This document shows positions 16,232-24,385 of a stretch of DNA of 64,000 bases, piece after piece. Position numbers and translations under genes: made by a program. The stretch's first letter is position 1; every line of letters starts with the position of its first letter. This stretch comes from Pseudomonas frederiksbergensis (GTDB taxonomy: Bacteria > Pseudomonadota > Gammaproteobacteria > Pseudomonadales > Pseudomonadaceae), in contig NZ_MOBR01000027.1 in assembly GCF_003732705.1 (NCBI RefSeq), positions 49,186 to 113,185 of the forward strand, in the 5' to 3' direction. A model generated the notes under the pieces. That model was not told the DNA's origin. It ran no database searches and saw only the letters and a list, made by a program, of their open reading frames with translations.

Positions 16232-17371
16232 ATGGCTGAGAGCGAAAGCGGTCAAGACAAAACAGAAGACCCCACGGACAAGCGCAAGAAAGACTCCCGC
16301 GAAAAAGGCGAGGTGGCGCGCTCCAAGGAACTCAACACCCTGGCGATCATGCTGGTCGGTGCCAGCGCGCTGCTGATTTTTGGCGGTGCCTTGGCCCAGG
16401 ACATGATGGAGTTGATGCGCATCAACTTCTCGCTGCCGCGGGAAGTGATCATGGACCAGAAATCCATGACCAATTACTTGCTGCACTCGGGGCAAATTGG
16501 TCTGTGGGCGATTCAGCCGATCATGATCTCGCTGGTACTGGCGGCGATCATCGGTCCGATTTCTTTGGGTGGCTGGCTCTTTGCGTTCGGCTCTCTGGCG
16601 CCGAAGTTCAGTCGGATGAACCCGCTCAGTGGCCTCAAACGGATGTTTTCCACCAAGGCCCTGGTGGAGCTGCTCAAGGCATTTGCCAAGTTCACCATTG
16701 TCCTGTTCGTGGCGTTGGCGGTGTTGTCGTCGGACATCGATGACTTGCAGCGCATCGCCCACGAACCGTTGGAGCTGGCGATCATCCACAGCCTGCAAGT
16801 GGTGGGCTGGAGCACGTTGTGGATGGCCTGCGGGCTGATCATTATTGCGGCGGTCGATGTGCCGGTGCAGTTGTGGGAAAGCCACAAGAAACTGCTGATG
16901 ACCAAGCAGGAAGTGCGCGATGAGCACAAGGACTCTGAGGGGCGCCCGGAGGTCAAGCAACGGATTCGTCAGCTGCAGCGCGAGATGTCCCAGCGCCGGA
17001 TGATGGCGGCGATCCCCGATGCCGACGTGGTCATCACCAACCCGACCCACTACGCCGTGGCCCTCAAGTACGACCCGGAGAAGGGCGGGGCGCCGATGCT
17101 GATCGCCAAGGGCAGCGACTTCCTGGCCTTGAAAATCCGTGAAATCGCCGTGGCTAACGAAGTGCTGCTGCTCGAATCGCCGGCCCTGGCGCGTTCGATC
17201 TACTACTCCACCGAACTCGACCAGGAAATCCCTGGCGGCCTGTACCTGGCGGTCGCCCAGGTCCTGGCCTACGTCTACCAGATCCGCCAGCACCGCGCCG
17301 GCAAGGGCAAACGCCCGGATCCGCTCAAGGACGACCTGCCGATTCCGCCGGATCTACGGCGCGATTCCTGA
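16232..17371 (+). CDS. flhB: Flagellar export switch protein FlhB
   Basis: A 379-residue protein: four membrane helices in the first ~220 residues, then a cytoplasmic domain with the self-cleaving NPTH motif (N270) in VITNPTHYAVALKY. Cleavage lets FlhB respond to FliK and change export specificity from rod/hook to filament proteins. Basic N-terminus KRKKDSREKGEVARS is typical. It is the last gene of the fliL operon; a 450-bp gap full of repeats follows. Confidence 0.97.
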   Translation: MAESESGQDKTEDPTDKRKKDSREKGEVARSKELNTLAIMLVGASALLIFGGALAQDMMELMRINFSLPREVIMDQKSMTNYLLHSGQIGLWAIQPIMISLVLAAIIGPISLGGWLFAFGSLAPKFSRMNPLSGLKRMFSTKALVELLKAFAKFTIVLFVALAVLSSDIDDLQRIAHEPLELAIIHSLQVVGWSTLWMACGLIIIAAVDVPVQLWESHKKLLMTKQEVRDEHKDSEGRPEVKQRIRQLQREMSQRRMMAAIPDADVVITNPTHYAVALKYDPEKGGAPMLIAKGSDFLALKIREIAVANEVLLLESPALARSIYYSTELDQEIPGGLYLAVAQVLAYVYQIRQHRAGKGKRPDPLKDDLPIPPDLRRDS

Positions 17372-17381
17372 TCGATCTTTT

Positions 17382-17492
17382 GATCGTTCCCACGCTCCGC
17401 GTGGGAATGCAGCCCGGGACGCTCCGCGTCCCAGTCACAGCCGAACGCGGAGCGTCCGTGGAGACGTTCCCTCGCAGAGCGTTGGAACGATC
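17382..17492 (+). repeat. Type B palindromic element (copy 2, forward polarity)
   Basis: Forward-type tag ATGCAGCCCGGGACGC on the left. The right arm has decayed (CCCTCGCAGAGCGTTGG), which breaks part of the terminal palindrome. It is the left member of a pair flanking a gene remnant between flhB and flhA. Confidence 0.8.
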
Positions 17493-17500
17493 AGTGGATG

Positions 17501-17613
17501 CTAGTCCTGCGGATCAAGGCCATCCAGCGCTCCATTGACCGCCAGTTGGCCGAGCATGATGTTCTGTGCAATTCCCAGCATCGTGGAGATGTCGCTTAAA
17601 CACCGCTGTTTAA
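17501..17613 (-). pseudogene. C-terminal remnant of a DUF6124-like gene
   Basis: On the minus strand the ~110 bp between two type B repeats reads without a stop as about 37 codons ending at TAG (complement at 17501-17503). The reading includes MLGIAQNIMLGQLAVNGALD, matching from memory the C-terminal signature of the DUF6124 family of small Pseudomonas proteins (MLGELAVNxALDN). Nothing upstream of the second repeat continues it, so the 5' two-thirds are gone. The family match is from recall only; the role of DUF6124 proteins is unknown to me. Confidence 0.5.
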
Positions 17614-17724
17614 GATCGTTCCCACGCTCTGCGAGGGAACGCCTCTTCGGACGCTCTGCGTTCGGCTTTTGATGGGACGCAGAGCGCCCCGGGCTGCATT
17701 CCCACGCAGAGCGTGGGAACGATC
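17614..17724 (-). repeat. Type B palindromic element (copy 3, reverse polarity)
   Basis: Reverse polarity: the CCCGGGCTGCATT tag is on the right arm and GCCTCTTCGGACGC on the left. It is inverted relative to copy 2, 120 bp away, and cuts off the 5' part of the gene remnant. The flhA promoter begins 20 bp further on. Confidence 0.82.
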
Positions 17725-17744
17725 ATTCCGAGCCCGGCAAAAGT

Positions 17745-17760
17745 TGGAAGGCTTCTTGCA
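17745..17760 (+). promoter_or_regulatory. Sigma54 promoter for flhA
   Basis: TGGAAG-N5-TTGCA with GG and GC 12 bp apart; the -24 element departs from TGGCAC at two positions. It is about 60 bp before the flhA GTG and matches the known sigma54 control of flhA-flhF-fleN-fliA in Pseudomonas. Confidence 0.68.
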
Positions 17761-17821
17761 GTAGCCGCTCTGCGCCTGCTTCAGGCGTCAAAAGTTTGCT
17801 TTAAAGGAACGGGGAAAACCG

Positions 17822-19951
17822 GTGGATCGCTCTCAGTTAATCAACAGTGCTCGCACAAACGTCGCCGACTTGAGTCGGGGCAATCTGGGTGTGCCGCTGT
17901 TGCTGCTGGTCATGCTGGCCATGATGATGTTGCCGGTGCCGCCGTTCCTGCTGGACGTGTTCTTCACGTTCAACATCGCCCTGTCCATCGTCGTGCTGCT
18001 GGTCTGCGTCTACGCCTTGCGGCCGCTGGATTTTGCGGTGTTCCCGACGATTTTGCTGGTGGCGACGCTGATGCGCCTGGCGCTGAACGTGGCCTCTACG
18101 CGGGTGGTCATGCTTCACGGTCAGGAAGGGCATGCCGCCGCCGGTAAGGTGATCCAGGCCTTCGGTGAGGTGGTGATCGGCGGTAACTACGTGGTCGGTA
18201 TCGTGGTTTTCGCGATTTTGATGATCATCAACTTCGTCGTGGTGACCAAGGGTGCCGGGCGGATTTCCGAGGTGAGCGCGCGTTTCACCCTCGATGCCAT
18301 GCCCGGCAAACAGATGGCCATCGACGCTGACCTGAACGCCGGCCTGATCGATCAGAACCAGGCCAAATTGCGCCGCATGGAAGTCGCCCAGGAAGCCGAG
18401 TTCTACGGTTCCATGGACGGTGCCAGCAAGTTCGTGCGCGGTGACGCCATCGCCGGCCTGCTGATTCTGTTCATCAACCTAATCGGCGGCATGGCGGTCG
18501 GTATCTTCCAGCACGGCATGAGCTTCGGCGACGCCGGTCGGGTTTACGCGCTGCTGACCATCGGTGACGGTTTGGTGGCGCAATTGCCATCACTGTTGTT
18601 ATCCACAGCGGCCGCGATCATGGTGACCCGTGCTTCCGGCTCGGAAGACATGGGTAAGCAGATCGGTCGCCAGATGTTCGCTTCGCCCAAAGCGTTGGCC
18701 GTCGCGGCAGGTTTGATGGCGGTGATGGGCCTGGTGCCCGGCATGCCGCACTTCTCCTTCCTCAGCATGGCGGCCCTGGCCGGCGGCGGTGCCTACCTGT
18801 TCTGGAAGAAGCAGAGCGTGGTCAAGGTCCAGGCCCTGCAAGAGGTCAAGCGTCAACAAGAGCTGCTGCCATCCCCGGCCCGCGCCCAGGAAACCAAGGA
18901 ATTGGGCTGGGACGACGTGACGCCGATCGACATGATCGGCCTGGAAGTGGGCTATCGCCTGATTCCGCTGGTGGATCGCAACCAGGGTGGCCAGTTGCTG
19001 GCGCGGATCAAGGGTGTGCGCAAGAAGCTGTCCCAGGACCTGGGCTTCCTGATGCCGACTGTGCACATTCGTGACAACCTCGACCTGGCGCCGAGCGCCT
19101 ACCGCCTGACCCTCATGGGCGTGATCCTCGCCGAAGCGGAGATTTACCCGGATCGCGAGCTGGCGATCAACCCCGGCCAGGTCTACGGCACGCTCAACGG
19201 CATTACCGCCAAAGATCCGGCTTTTGGCCTGGAGGCGGTCTGGATCGAAATCAGCCAGCGCGCCCAGGCGCAGTCCCTCGGGTACACCGTGGTCGATGCC
19301 AGTACGGTGGTGGCGACCCACTTGAACCAGATTCTGTACAAGCACTCCAGTGAGCTGATCGGCCACGAAGAAGTGCAGCAACTCATGCAATTGCTGGCCA
19401 AAAGCTCGCCGAAATTGGCTGAAGAGCTGGTGCCGGGTGTGGTGTCGCTGTCGCAACTGCTCAAGGTCTTGCAAGCGTTGCTCGCCGAACAAGTGCCAGT
19501 GCGCGACATTCGCAGCATCGCCGAGGCCATCGCCAACAATGCCGCCAAGAGTCAAGATACTGCCGCGCTGGTGGCCGCCGTGCGCGTCGGCGTAAGCCGC
19601 GCAATCGTCCAAAGCATTGTAGGGACTGAGTCGGAGCTGCCAGTTATCACCTTGGAGCCAAGGTTGGAACAGATATTGCTCAATAGTCTTCAGAAGGCAG
19701 GACAAGGCTCGGAAGAGGGCGTTCTGCTGGAGCCAAGCATGGCAGAGAAGCTGCAACGTTCGTTGATCGATGCGGCACAGCGTCAAGAGATGCAAGGTCA
19801 GCCGGTGATTCTGCTGGTAGCCGGTCCGGTTCGCGCGATGCTCTCGCGATTCGGCAGGCTGGCAGTCCCGGGTTTGCACGTGTTGGCGTATCAGGAAATC
19901 CCTGACAACAAGCAAGTGACCATCGTTGCGACAGTAGGGCCCAACGGCTGA
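17822..19951 (+). CDS. flhA: Flagellar export-gate protein FlhA
   Basis: A 709-residue protein forming the nonameric export gate. The N-terminal half holds eight or so membrane helices (beginning VPLLLLVMLAMMMLPVPPFLL) and the conserved FHIPEP-type loop (ISEVSARFTLDAMPGKQMAID). The cytoplasmic half (from about 350) binds chaperone-substrate pairs. It starts at GTG 17822 with AAAGGA upstream. flhF begins 11 bp after the stop. Confidence 0.97.
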   Translation: MDRSQLINSARTNVADLSRGNLGVPLLLLVMLAMMMLPVPPFLLDVFFTFNIALSIVVLLVCVYALRPLDFAVFPTILLVATLMRLALNVASTRVVMLHGQEGHAAAGKVIQAFGEVVIGGNYVVGIVVFAILMIINFVVVTKGAGRISEVSARFTLDAMPGKQMAIDADLNAGLIDQNQAKLRRMEVAQEAEFYGSMDGASKFVRGDAIAGLLILFINLIGGMAVGIFQHGMSFGDAGRVYALLTIGDGLVAQLPSLLLSTAAAIMVTRASGSEDMGKQIGRQMFASPKALAVAAGLMAVMGLVPGMPHFSFLSMAALAGGGAYLFWKKQSVVKVQALQEVKRQQELLPSPARAQETKELGWDDVTPIDMIGLEVGYRLIPLVDRNQGGQLLARIKGVRKKLSQDLGFLMPTVHIRDNLDLAPSAYRLTLMGVILAEAEIYPDRELAINPGQVYGTLNGITAKDPAFGLEAVWIEISQRAQAQSLGYTVVDASTVVATHLNQILYKHSSELIGHEEVQQLMQLLAKSSPKLAEELVPGVVSLSQLLKVLQALLAEQVPVRDIRSIAEAIANNAAKSQDTAALVAAVRVGVSRAIVQSIVGTESELPVITLEPRLEQILLNSLQKAGQGSEEGVLLEPSMAEKLQRSLIDAAQRQEMQGQPVILLVAGPVRAMLSRFGRLAVPGLHVLAYQEIPDNKQVTIVATVGPNG

Positions 19952-19962
19952 GGTAGTGGTTT

Positions 19963-21297
19963 ATGCAAGTTAAGCGTTTTTTCGCCGCCGATATGCGTCA
20001 GGCCATGAAACTGGTTCGTGATGAGCTGGGCGCTGACGCGGCCATTATTGGCAATCGCCGGATCGCCGGCGGTGTCGAGCTGACGGCTGCCCTGGATTAC
20101 AAACTGTCGGCGCTGGCCCCGCGCGTTCCGAACATGGAACTCGAGGATGAGCTGCGTAAGACCCAGTCGCGTATCGTCACGGCCCAGGCCGAACTGAGCC
20201 TGCGCGGCGAAGGCGAGACCGGCGGTGACAAGACCACTAATCGCCAGTTGTTCGCCGGCCTGCCGTTGACCGCCGCCGAACCGCTGATCGAACCGACTTA
20301 TAGCGAACCTCGTCGTGCAGCGCCGGCCCCAGCGCCTGCCGCCGGCGGTGTTGATCCGCGGGCTTTCGATTCGATGCGTTTCGAGCTCAACAGCCTGCGC
20401 GAACTGATGGAAGTGCAACTCGGCTCCCTGGCCTGGAATCAGCTGCAAGGCAGCCGTCCGGCCCAGGCCAACCTGTGGCGTCGCCTGCAACGCATCGGCT
20501 TGTCCGGCCCGTTGTCCCGCGACCTGCTGGCGCTGATTACCGATATTGAAGAGCCTCGTCAGGCCTGGCGCATGTTGCTGGCGCACCTGGCGCGGATGAT
20601 TGCCACACCGGAAGTCGAGCCACTGGAAGAGGGCGGCGTGATTGCCATGGTCGGCCCTGCCGGCATGGGCAAGACCACCACCCTGGCCAAGCTCGCGGCC
20701 CGTTATGTACTCAAGTACGGCGCGCAGAGCATTGCGTTGGTGAGCATGGACAGCTACCGCATCGGCGCCCAGGAACAACTCAAGACCCTGGGCCGGATCC
20801 TCAATGTGTCCGTTACTCACGTCGATCCGGGCCAGTCCCTGGTGCAGGCGCTGGATCCGCTGCTGCGCAAACGCGTGATCCTGATCGATACCGCGGGCCT
20901 TCAGGCCAGCGATCCGGCACTGCGCATGCAGCTCGAAAGCCTGGCCGGTCGCGGGATCAAATCGAAAAATTATCTGGTCCTGGCAACCACCAGCCAGAAA
21001 CAGGTTCTAACCGCTGCTTATCACAGCTACAAACGGTGTGGGCTGGCCGGCTGCATCCTGACTAAACTGGATGAAACGGCGAGTCTGGGCGAGGTGTTGA
21101 GCCTGGCCATCAGTCATGAATTGCCGGTGGCTTACCTCACCGACGGCCCGCGGATTCCAGATGATTTGCATCTGCCGCGGCGTCACCAGTTGGTCAGTCG
21201 CGCGGTAAGCGTGCAAATGCAGGAAGAACCCAGCGAGGAAGCCATGGCTGACATGTTCGCTGATATTTACCACAGCCCGACCAAGCAGGTTGGCTGA
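19963..21297 (+). CDS. flhF: Polar flagellar placement GTPase FlhF
   Basis: A 444-residue SRP-type GTPase. The basic N-terminal region (MQVKRFFAADMRQAMKLV) is followed by a variable linker and the NG domain with G1 GPAGMGKTTT near residue 230, MDSYRIGAQEQL, G3 LIDTAGLQ and G4 TKLDETASLG. FlhF marks the pole where the first flagellar parts assemble; FleN, encoded next, opposes it to limit number. The pair is diagnostic of polar flagellation. Confidence 0.96.
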   Translation: MQVKRFFAADMRQAMKLVRDELGADAAIIGNRRIAGGVELTAALDYKLSALAPRVPNMELEDELRKTQSRIVTAQAELSLRGEGETGGDKTTNRQLFAGLPLTAAEPLIEPTYSEPRRAAPAPAPAAGGVDPRAFDSMRFELNSLRELMEVQLGSLAWNQLQGSRPAQANLWRRLQRIGLSGPLSRDLLALITDIEEPRQAWRMLLAHLARMIATPEVEPLEEGGVIAMVGPAGMGKTTTLAKLAARYVLKYGAQSIALVSMDSYRIGAQEQLKTLGRILNVSVTHVDPGQSLVQALDPLLRKRVILIDTAGLQASDPALRMQLESLAGRGIKSKNYLVLATTSQKQVLTAAYHSYKRCGLAGCILTKLDETASLGEVLSLAISHELPVAYLTDGPRIPDDLHLPRRHQLVSRAVSVQMQEEPSEEAMADMFADIYHSPTKQVG

Positions 21298-21413
21298 GGT
21301 ACTAATGAACAGTTTTTGTACCTACATCGATGGTCTGCCATGCATTGTTCAGTTAATGAACGCGCAGCCAGTAATGTGGCCTCCGTCTATGCAAGACAAG
21401 GTAAAGAAATAAC

Positions 21414-22244
21414 ATGGGCAGCATGCATCCCGTACAGGTGATCGCGGTGACCGGCGGCAAAGGTGGCGTCGGGAAGACTAACGTGTCAGTGAATTTGTCC
21501 CTGGCTCTAGCAGAGCTTGGCCGGCGCGTCATGCTGCTGGACGCCGATCTGGGTCTGGCGAACGTCGACGTTCTGCTGGGACTGACTCCCAAACGTACCC
21601 TGGCCGACGTGATCGAAGGCCGCTGCGAGCTGCGCGACGTTCTGTTGCAGGGCCCGGGCGGTATCCGCATCGTGCCGGCCGCGTCCGGCACCCAGAGCAT
21701 GGTTCATCTGAGCCCGGCCCAACACGCCGGCCTGATCCAGGCCTTCAGCGATATCGGCGACAACCTCGACGTACTGGTGATCGACACCGCTGCGGGTATT
21801 GGTGACTCGGTAGTCAGTTTTGTCCGCGCCGCCCAGGAAGTGTTGCTGGTGGTGTGCGATGAGCCGACGTCGATTACCGACGCCTACGCGCTGATCAAAC
21901 TGTTGAACCGCGATTACGGCATGAACCGCTTCCGTGTCCTGGCCAACATGGCCCAGAGCCCGCAAGAAGGTCGCAACCTGTTCGCCAAGTTGACCAAGGT
22001 CACAGACCGTTTCCTCGACGTGGCCCTACAATACGTCGGCGCCGTGCCTTACGACGAAAGCGTGCGCAAGGCCGTGCAGAAGCAACGTGCTGTCTACGAA
22101 GCCTTCCCGCGCTCCAAGTGCGCCCTGGCGTTCAAGGCGATTGCACAGAAAGTCGACACCTGGCCGCTGCCGGCCAACCCGCGCGGGCACCTGGAATTTT
22201 TCGTCGAGCGTCTCGTGCAACAGACCGCAGGACCCGTCCTATGA
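21414..22244 (+). CDS. fleN: Flagellar number regulator FleN (FlhG), MinD-like ATPase
   Basis: A 276-residue MinD/ParA-type ATPase with the deviant Walker A GGKGGVGKTN (two lysines, K16 and K21) and LLDADLGLANVDVLLG. In Pseudomonas FleN binds the master activator FleQ and restrains flagellar gene expression, keeping a small fixed number of polar flagella. The stop overlaps the fliA ATG by 4 bp (ATGA). The 116-bp gap upstream of it shows no promoter I trust. Confidence 0.95.
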   Translation: MGSMHPVQVIAVTGGKGGVGKTNVSVNLSLALAELGRRVMLLDADLGLANVDVLLGLTPKRTLADVIEGRCELRDVLLQGPGGIRIVPAASGTQSMVHLSPAQHAGLIQAFSDIGDNLDVLVIDTAAGIGDSVVSFVRAAQEVLLVVCDEPTSITDAYALIKLLNRDYGMNRFRVLANMAQSPQEGRNLFAKLTKVTDRFLDVALQYVGAVPYDESVRKAVQKQRAVYEAFPRSKCALAFKAIAQKVDTWPLPANPRGHLEFFVERLVQQTAGPVL

Positions 22245-22981
22245 CAGCCAGTGGCTACAACCTCTACAAGAAGTCGGCACGTGATGCGCAATACGAGCTG
22301 ATCGAGCGTTATGCGCCACTGGTTAAACGCATTGCTTACCACTTGCTGGCGCGTTTGCCGGCCAGTGTCCAGGTGGAAGACCTGATCCAGGCCGGGATGA
22401 TTGGCCTGCTTGAAGTGTCGACCAAATATGACGCCAGCAAAGGCGCGAGTTTCGAAACGTACGCGGGCATTCGAATCCGTGGCGCGATGCTCGATGAAGT
22501 ACGCAAGGGGGACTGGGCACCACGTTCGGTCCACCGCAATACCCGCATGGTCAGCGACGCAATTCGCTCGATTGAAGCTAAAACCGGTCGTGATGCTAAA
22601 GATCACGAAGTTGCGGCCGAACTCCAATTGAGTCTCGACGATTATTACGGGATTTTGAACGATACCTTGGGCAGCCGCCTGTTCAGTTTCGACGACCTGT
22701 TGCAGGACGGCGAACACGAAGGGCTGCACGAGGATGGCGCCAGTGCTCATCTGGAGCCGTCACGCGATCTGGAAGATGAACGCTTCCAGGCTGCATTGGC
22801 GGACGCGATTGCCAATTTGCCGGAGCGTGAGCGACTGGTGTTGGCGCTGTACTACGACGAAGAGCTGAACCTCAAGGAAATCGGTGAGGTCCTGGGAGTC
22901 AGCGAATCCCGTGTCAGCCAGTTACACAGCCAGTGCGCGGCCCGCTTGCGGGGGCGTTTGGGGGAGTGGCGAGCGCGCTGA
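22241..22981 (+). CDS. fliA: Flagellar sigma factor FliA (sigma28)
   Basis: A 246-residue sigma70-family factor. Region 2 includes YAPLVKRIAYHLLARLPASV and VEDLIQAGMIGLLE, region 4 has ERERLVLALYYDEELNLKEI and the HTH LGVSESRVSQLHSQ. It directs late flagellar genes (flagellin, FlgM, chemotaxis). I chose ATG 22241, which overlaps fleN, because MTASGYNLYKKSARDAQYEL aligns with known FliA N-termini. A 7-bp hairpin follows the stop. Confidence 0.96.
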   Translation: MTASGYNLYKKSARDAQYELIERYAPLVKRIAYHLLARLPASVQVEDLIQAGMIGLLEVSTKYDASKGASFETYAGIRIRGAMLDEVRKGDWAPRSVHRNTRMVSDAIRSIEAKTGRDAKDHEVAAELQLSLDDYYGILNDTLGSRLFSFDDLLQDGEHEGLHEDGASAHLEPSRDLEDERFQAALADAIANLPERERLVLALYYDEELNLKEIGEVLGVSESRVSQLHSQCAARLRGRLGEWRAR

Positions 22982-22983
22982 AG

Positions 22984-23001
22984 GCAGTGTGGGGACACTG
23001 C
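22984..23001 (+). other. Hairpin just after fliA
   Basis: GCAGTGT-GGGG-ACACTGC, a perfect 7-bp stem with a 4-nt loop, begins 2 bp after the fliA stop. No T-run follows, so it is not a classic intrinsic terminator; it might protect the 3' end of the fliA message or aid Rho-dependent ending. Confidence 0.5.
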
Positions 23002-23149
23002 GAACGAGGCTGGTGTGGTGTTGAACTGCAGCGGTCTCGATCTGTTGTGCTCCAGACAGTCATTTGAGTGCTTTGCCGGATTGATTGAAATGGCGCGTCC
23101 AGGTGCTGGGCGCGTTTAAGACTGCTTGGAGGTCGAATTGGACAAGAAC

Positions 23150-23521
23150 ATGAAAATCCTCATCGTTGATGACTTCTCAACGATGCGGCGGATCATTAAA
23201 AACCTGTTGCGTGACCTTGGGTTCACCAACACGGTCGAGGCTGACGATGGCACCACTGCCATTCCGGTTCTCAACAGCGGCAGCATCGACTTTCTGGTAA
23301 CAGACTGGAACATGCCGGGCATGACCGGTATCGACCTGCTGCGCCACGTGCGCGCCGATGAAAAACTCAAGCACTTGCCCGTGCTGATGGTGACCGCTGA
23401 AGCCAAGCGCGAGCAGATCATCGAAGCGGCCCAGGCCGGTGTTAACGGCTATGTGGTCAAACCCTTCACGGCCCAGGCGTTGAAAGAAAAAATCGAAAAG
23501 ATTTTCGAACGCATCGGTTGA
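23150..23521 (+). CDS. cheY: Chemotaxis response regulator CheY
   Basis: A 123-residue single receiver domain: acid pocket DD (7-8), phospho-acceptor D52 (VTDWNMPGM), switch T in VTAEAKRE and K in VVKPFT. CheA phosphorylates it; CheY-P binds FliM to reverse the motor. I chose ATG 23150, which gives the usual MKILIVDDFSTMRRI start; a TTG at 23138 sits closer to the GGAGGT ribosome site (23128-23133), so a 4-residue extension is possible. cheZ follows after 22 bp. Confidence 0.96.
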   Translation: MKILIVDDFSTMRRIIKNLLRDLGFTNTVEADDGTTAIPVLNSGSIDFLVTDWNMPGMTGIDLLRHVRADEKLKHLPVLMVTAEAKREQIIEAAQAGVNGYVVKPFTAQALKEKIEKIFERIG

Positions 23522-23543
23522 GCAACTGCGCCACGGGGGAGCT

Positions 23544-24332
23544 ATGGAGCATAACGAATCTTCACAGGGCGATTTTGAATCGACCCTGAAAAAACATGCG
23601 GTCGAACTGGTCGAAAGCCTTGAAAAAGGCAGGTTCGGCGACGCTGTGCAACTGATCCATGAGCTCAACCAGACCCGTGACCGCGGCCTGTACCAGGAAG
23701 TGGGCAAGCTCACTCGTGAGCTGCATAGCGCGATCGTCAATTTCCAGATTGACCCGAATATGCCGCAAGCCGAGGAAGTCTCGCAGATCACGGATGCCAC
23801 TGAGCGTCTGGGGTATGTGGTCAAGCTGACCGAGGCCGCTGCCAACCGCACCATGGACCTGGTGGAAAACGCCACGCCGCTGGTCAATGGCCTGAGCCAG
23901 GAAGCCCAGGCGTTGAGCACCGACTGGGGACGCTTCATGCGTCGCGAAGTCGGGGCTGAAGAGTTCCGTGAACTGGCTCGGCGGGTCGACGGTTTCCTGA
24001 CGCGCAGCAGCGAAGACAACCGCGTTGTGTCGAGCAACCTGAACGACATTCTGCTGGCCCAGGATTACCAGGACCTCACCGGTCAAGTGATCAAGCGCGT
24101 GACCCAATTGGTCACCGAAGTTGAAAGCAACCTGCTCAAGCTCGTGCTCATGGCCAGCCAGGTAGACCGCTTTGCGGGTATCGAACATGACCGTGAAGCG
24201 ATGCTGGCTGAAAAAGATCCGCAAAAACATCTCTCTCAGGGTGAAGGTCCGCAGATTCATGCCGATAAAAGAGAAGACGTTGTGTCCGGTCAGGACGATG
24301 TGGACGATTTGTTATCCAGCCTAGGATTTTAG
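23544..24332 (+). CDS. cheZ: CheY-P phosphatase CheZ
   Basis: A 262-residue helical protein. The catalytic segment DYQDLTGQVIKRV carries the glutamine that activates water for CheY-P hydrolysis. The extreme C-terminus QDDVDDLLSSLGF (250-262) is the CheY-tethering peptide. It ends the CheY signal quickly. A FliA-type promoter for the downstream cheA operon lies within its last 30 codons. Confidence 0.95.
   Translation: MEHNESSQGDFESTLKKHAVELVESLEKGRFGDAVQLIHELNQTRDRGLYQEVGKLTRELHSAIVNFQIDPNMPQAEEVSQITDATERLGYVVKLTEAAANRTMDLVENATPLVNGLSQEAQALSTDWGRFMRREVGAEEFRELARRVDGFLTRSSEDNRVVSSNLNDILLAQDYQDLTGQVIKRVTQLVTEVESNLLKLVLMASQVDRFAGIEHDREAMLAEKDPQKHLSQGEGPQIHADKREDVVSGQDDVDDLLSSLGF
24242..24268 (+). 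promoter_or_regulatory. FliA (sigma28) promoter inside cheZ, driving cheA
   Basis: TGAAGGTC-N11-GCCGATAA. The -10 element is a perfect match to the Pseudomonas sigma28 consensus GCCGATAA; the -35 matches TAAAGTTT at five of eight positions, and the 11-bp spacing is exact. It lies about 118 bp before cheA. FliA control of cheAB-motCD-cheW is known in P. aeruginosa, so position and sequence agree. Confidence 0.62.
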
Positions 24333-24385
24333 AGTTTTAGCATTTTAGGTTTTTTAGGTTTTTAGACCTTGGGAGCACCCCCTTA

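Noticed and set aside
11756..17724. Repeated GC-rich palindromes as a possible CRISPR array
   Set aside because: The copies are scattered over the window, not tandem, have no uniform spacers, and no cas gene is present; they are REPIN-like elements.
21298..21413. Sigma54 promoter in the flhF-fleN gap
   Set aside because: TGG and GCA triplets occur, but no GG-N10-GC spacing is met; no other promoter stood out.
22982..23149. FliA promoter before cheY
   Set aside because: GCCGGATT occurs at 23075 but differs from GCCGATAA and has no -35 at the right distance.
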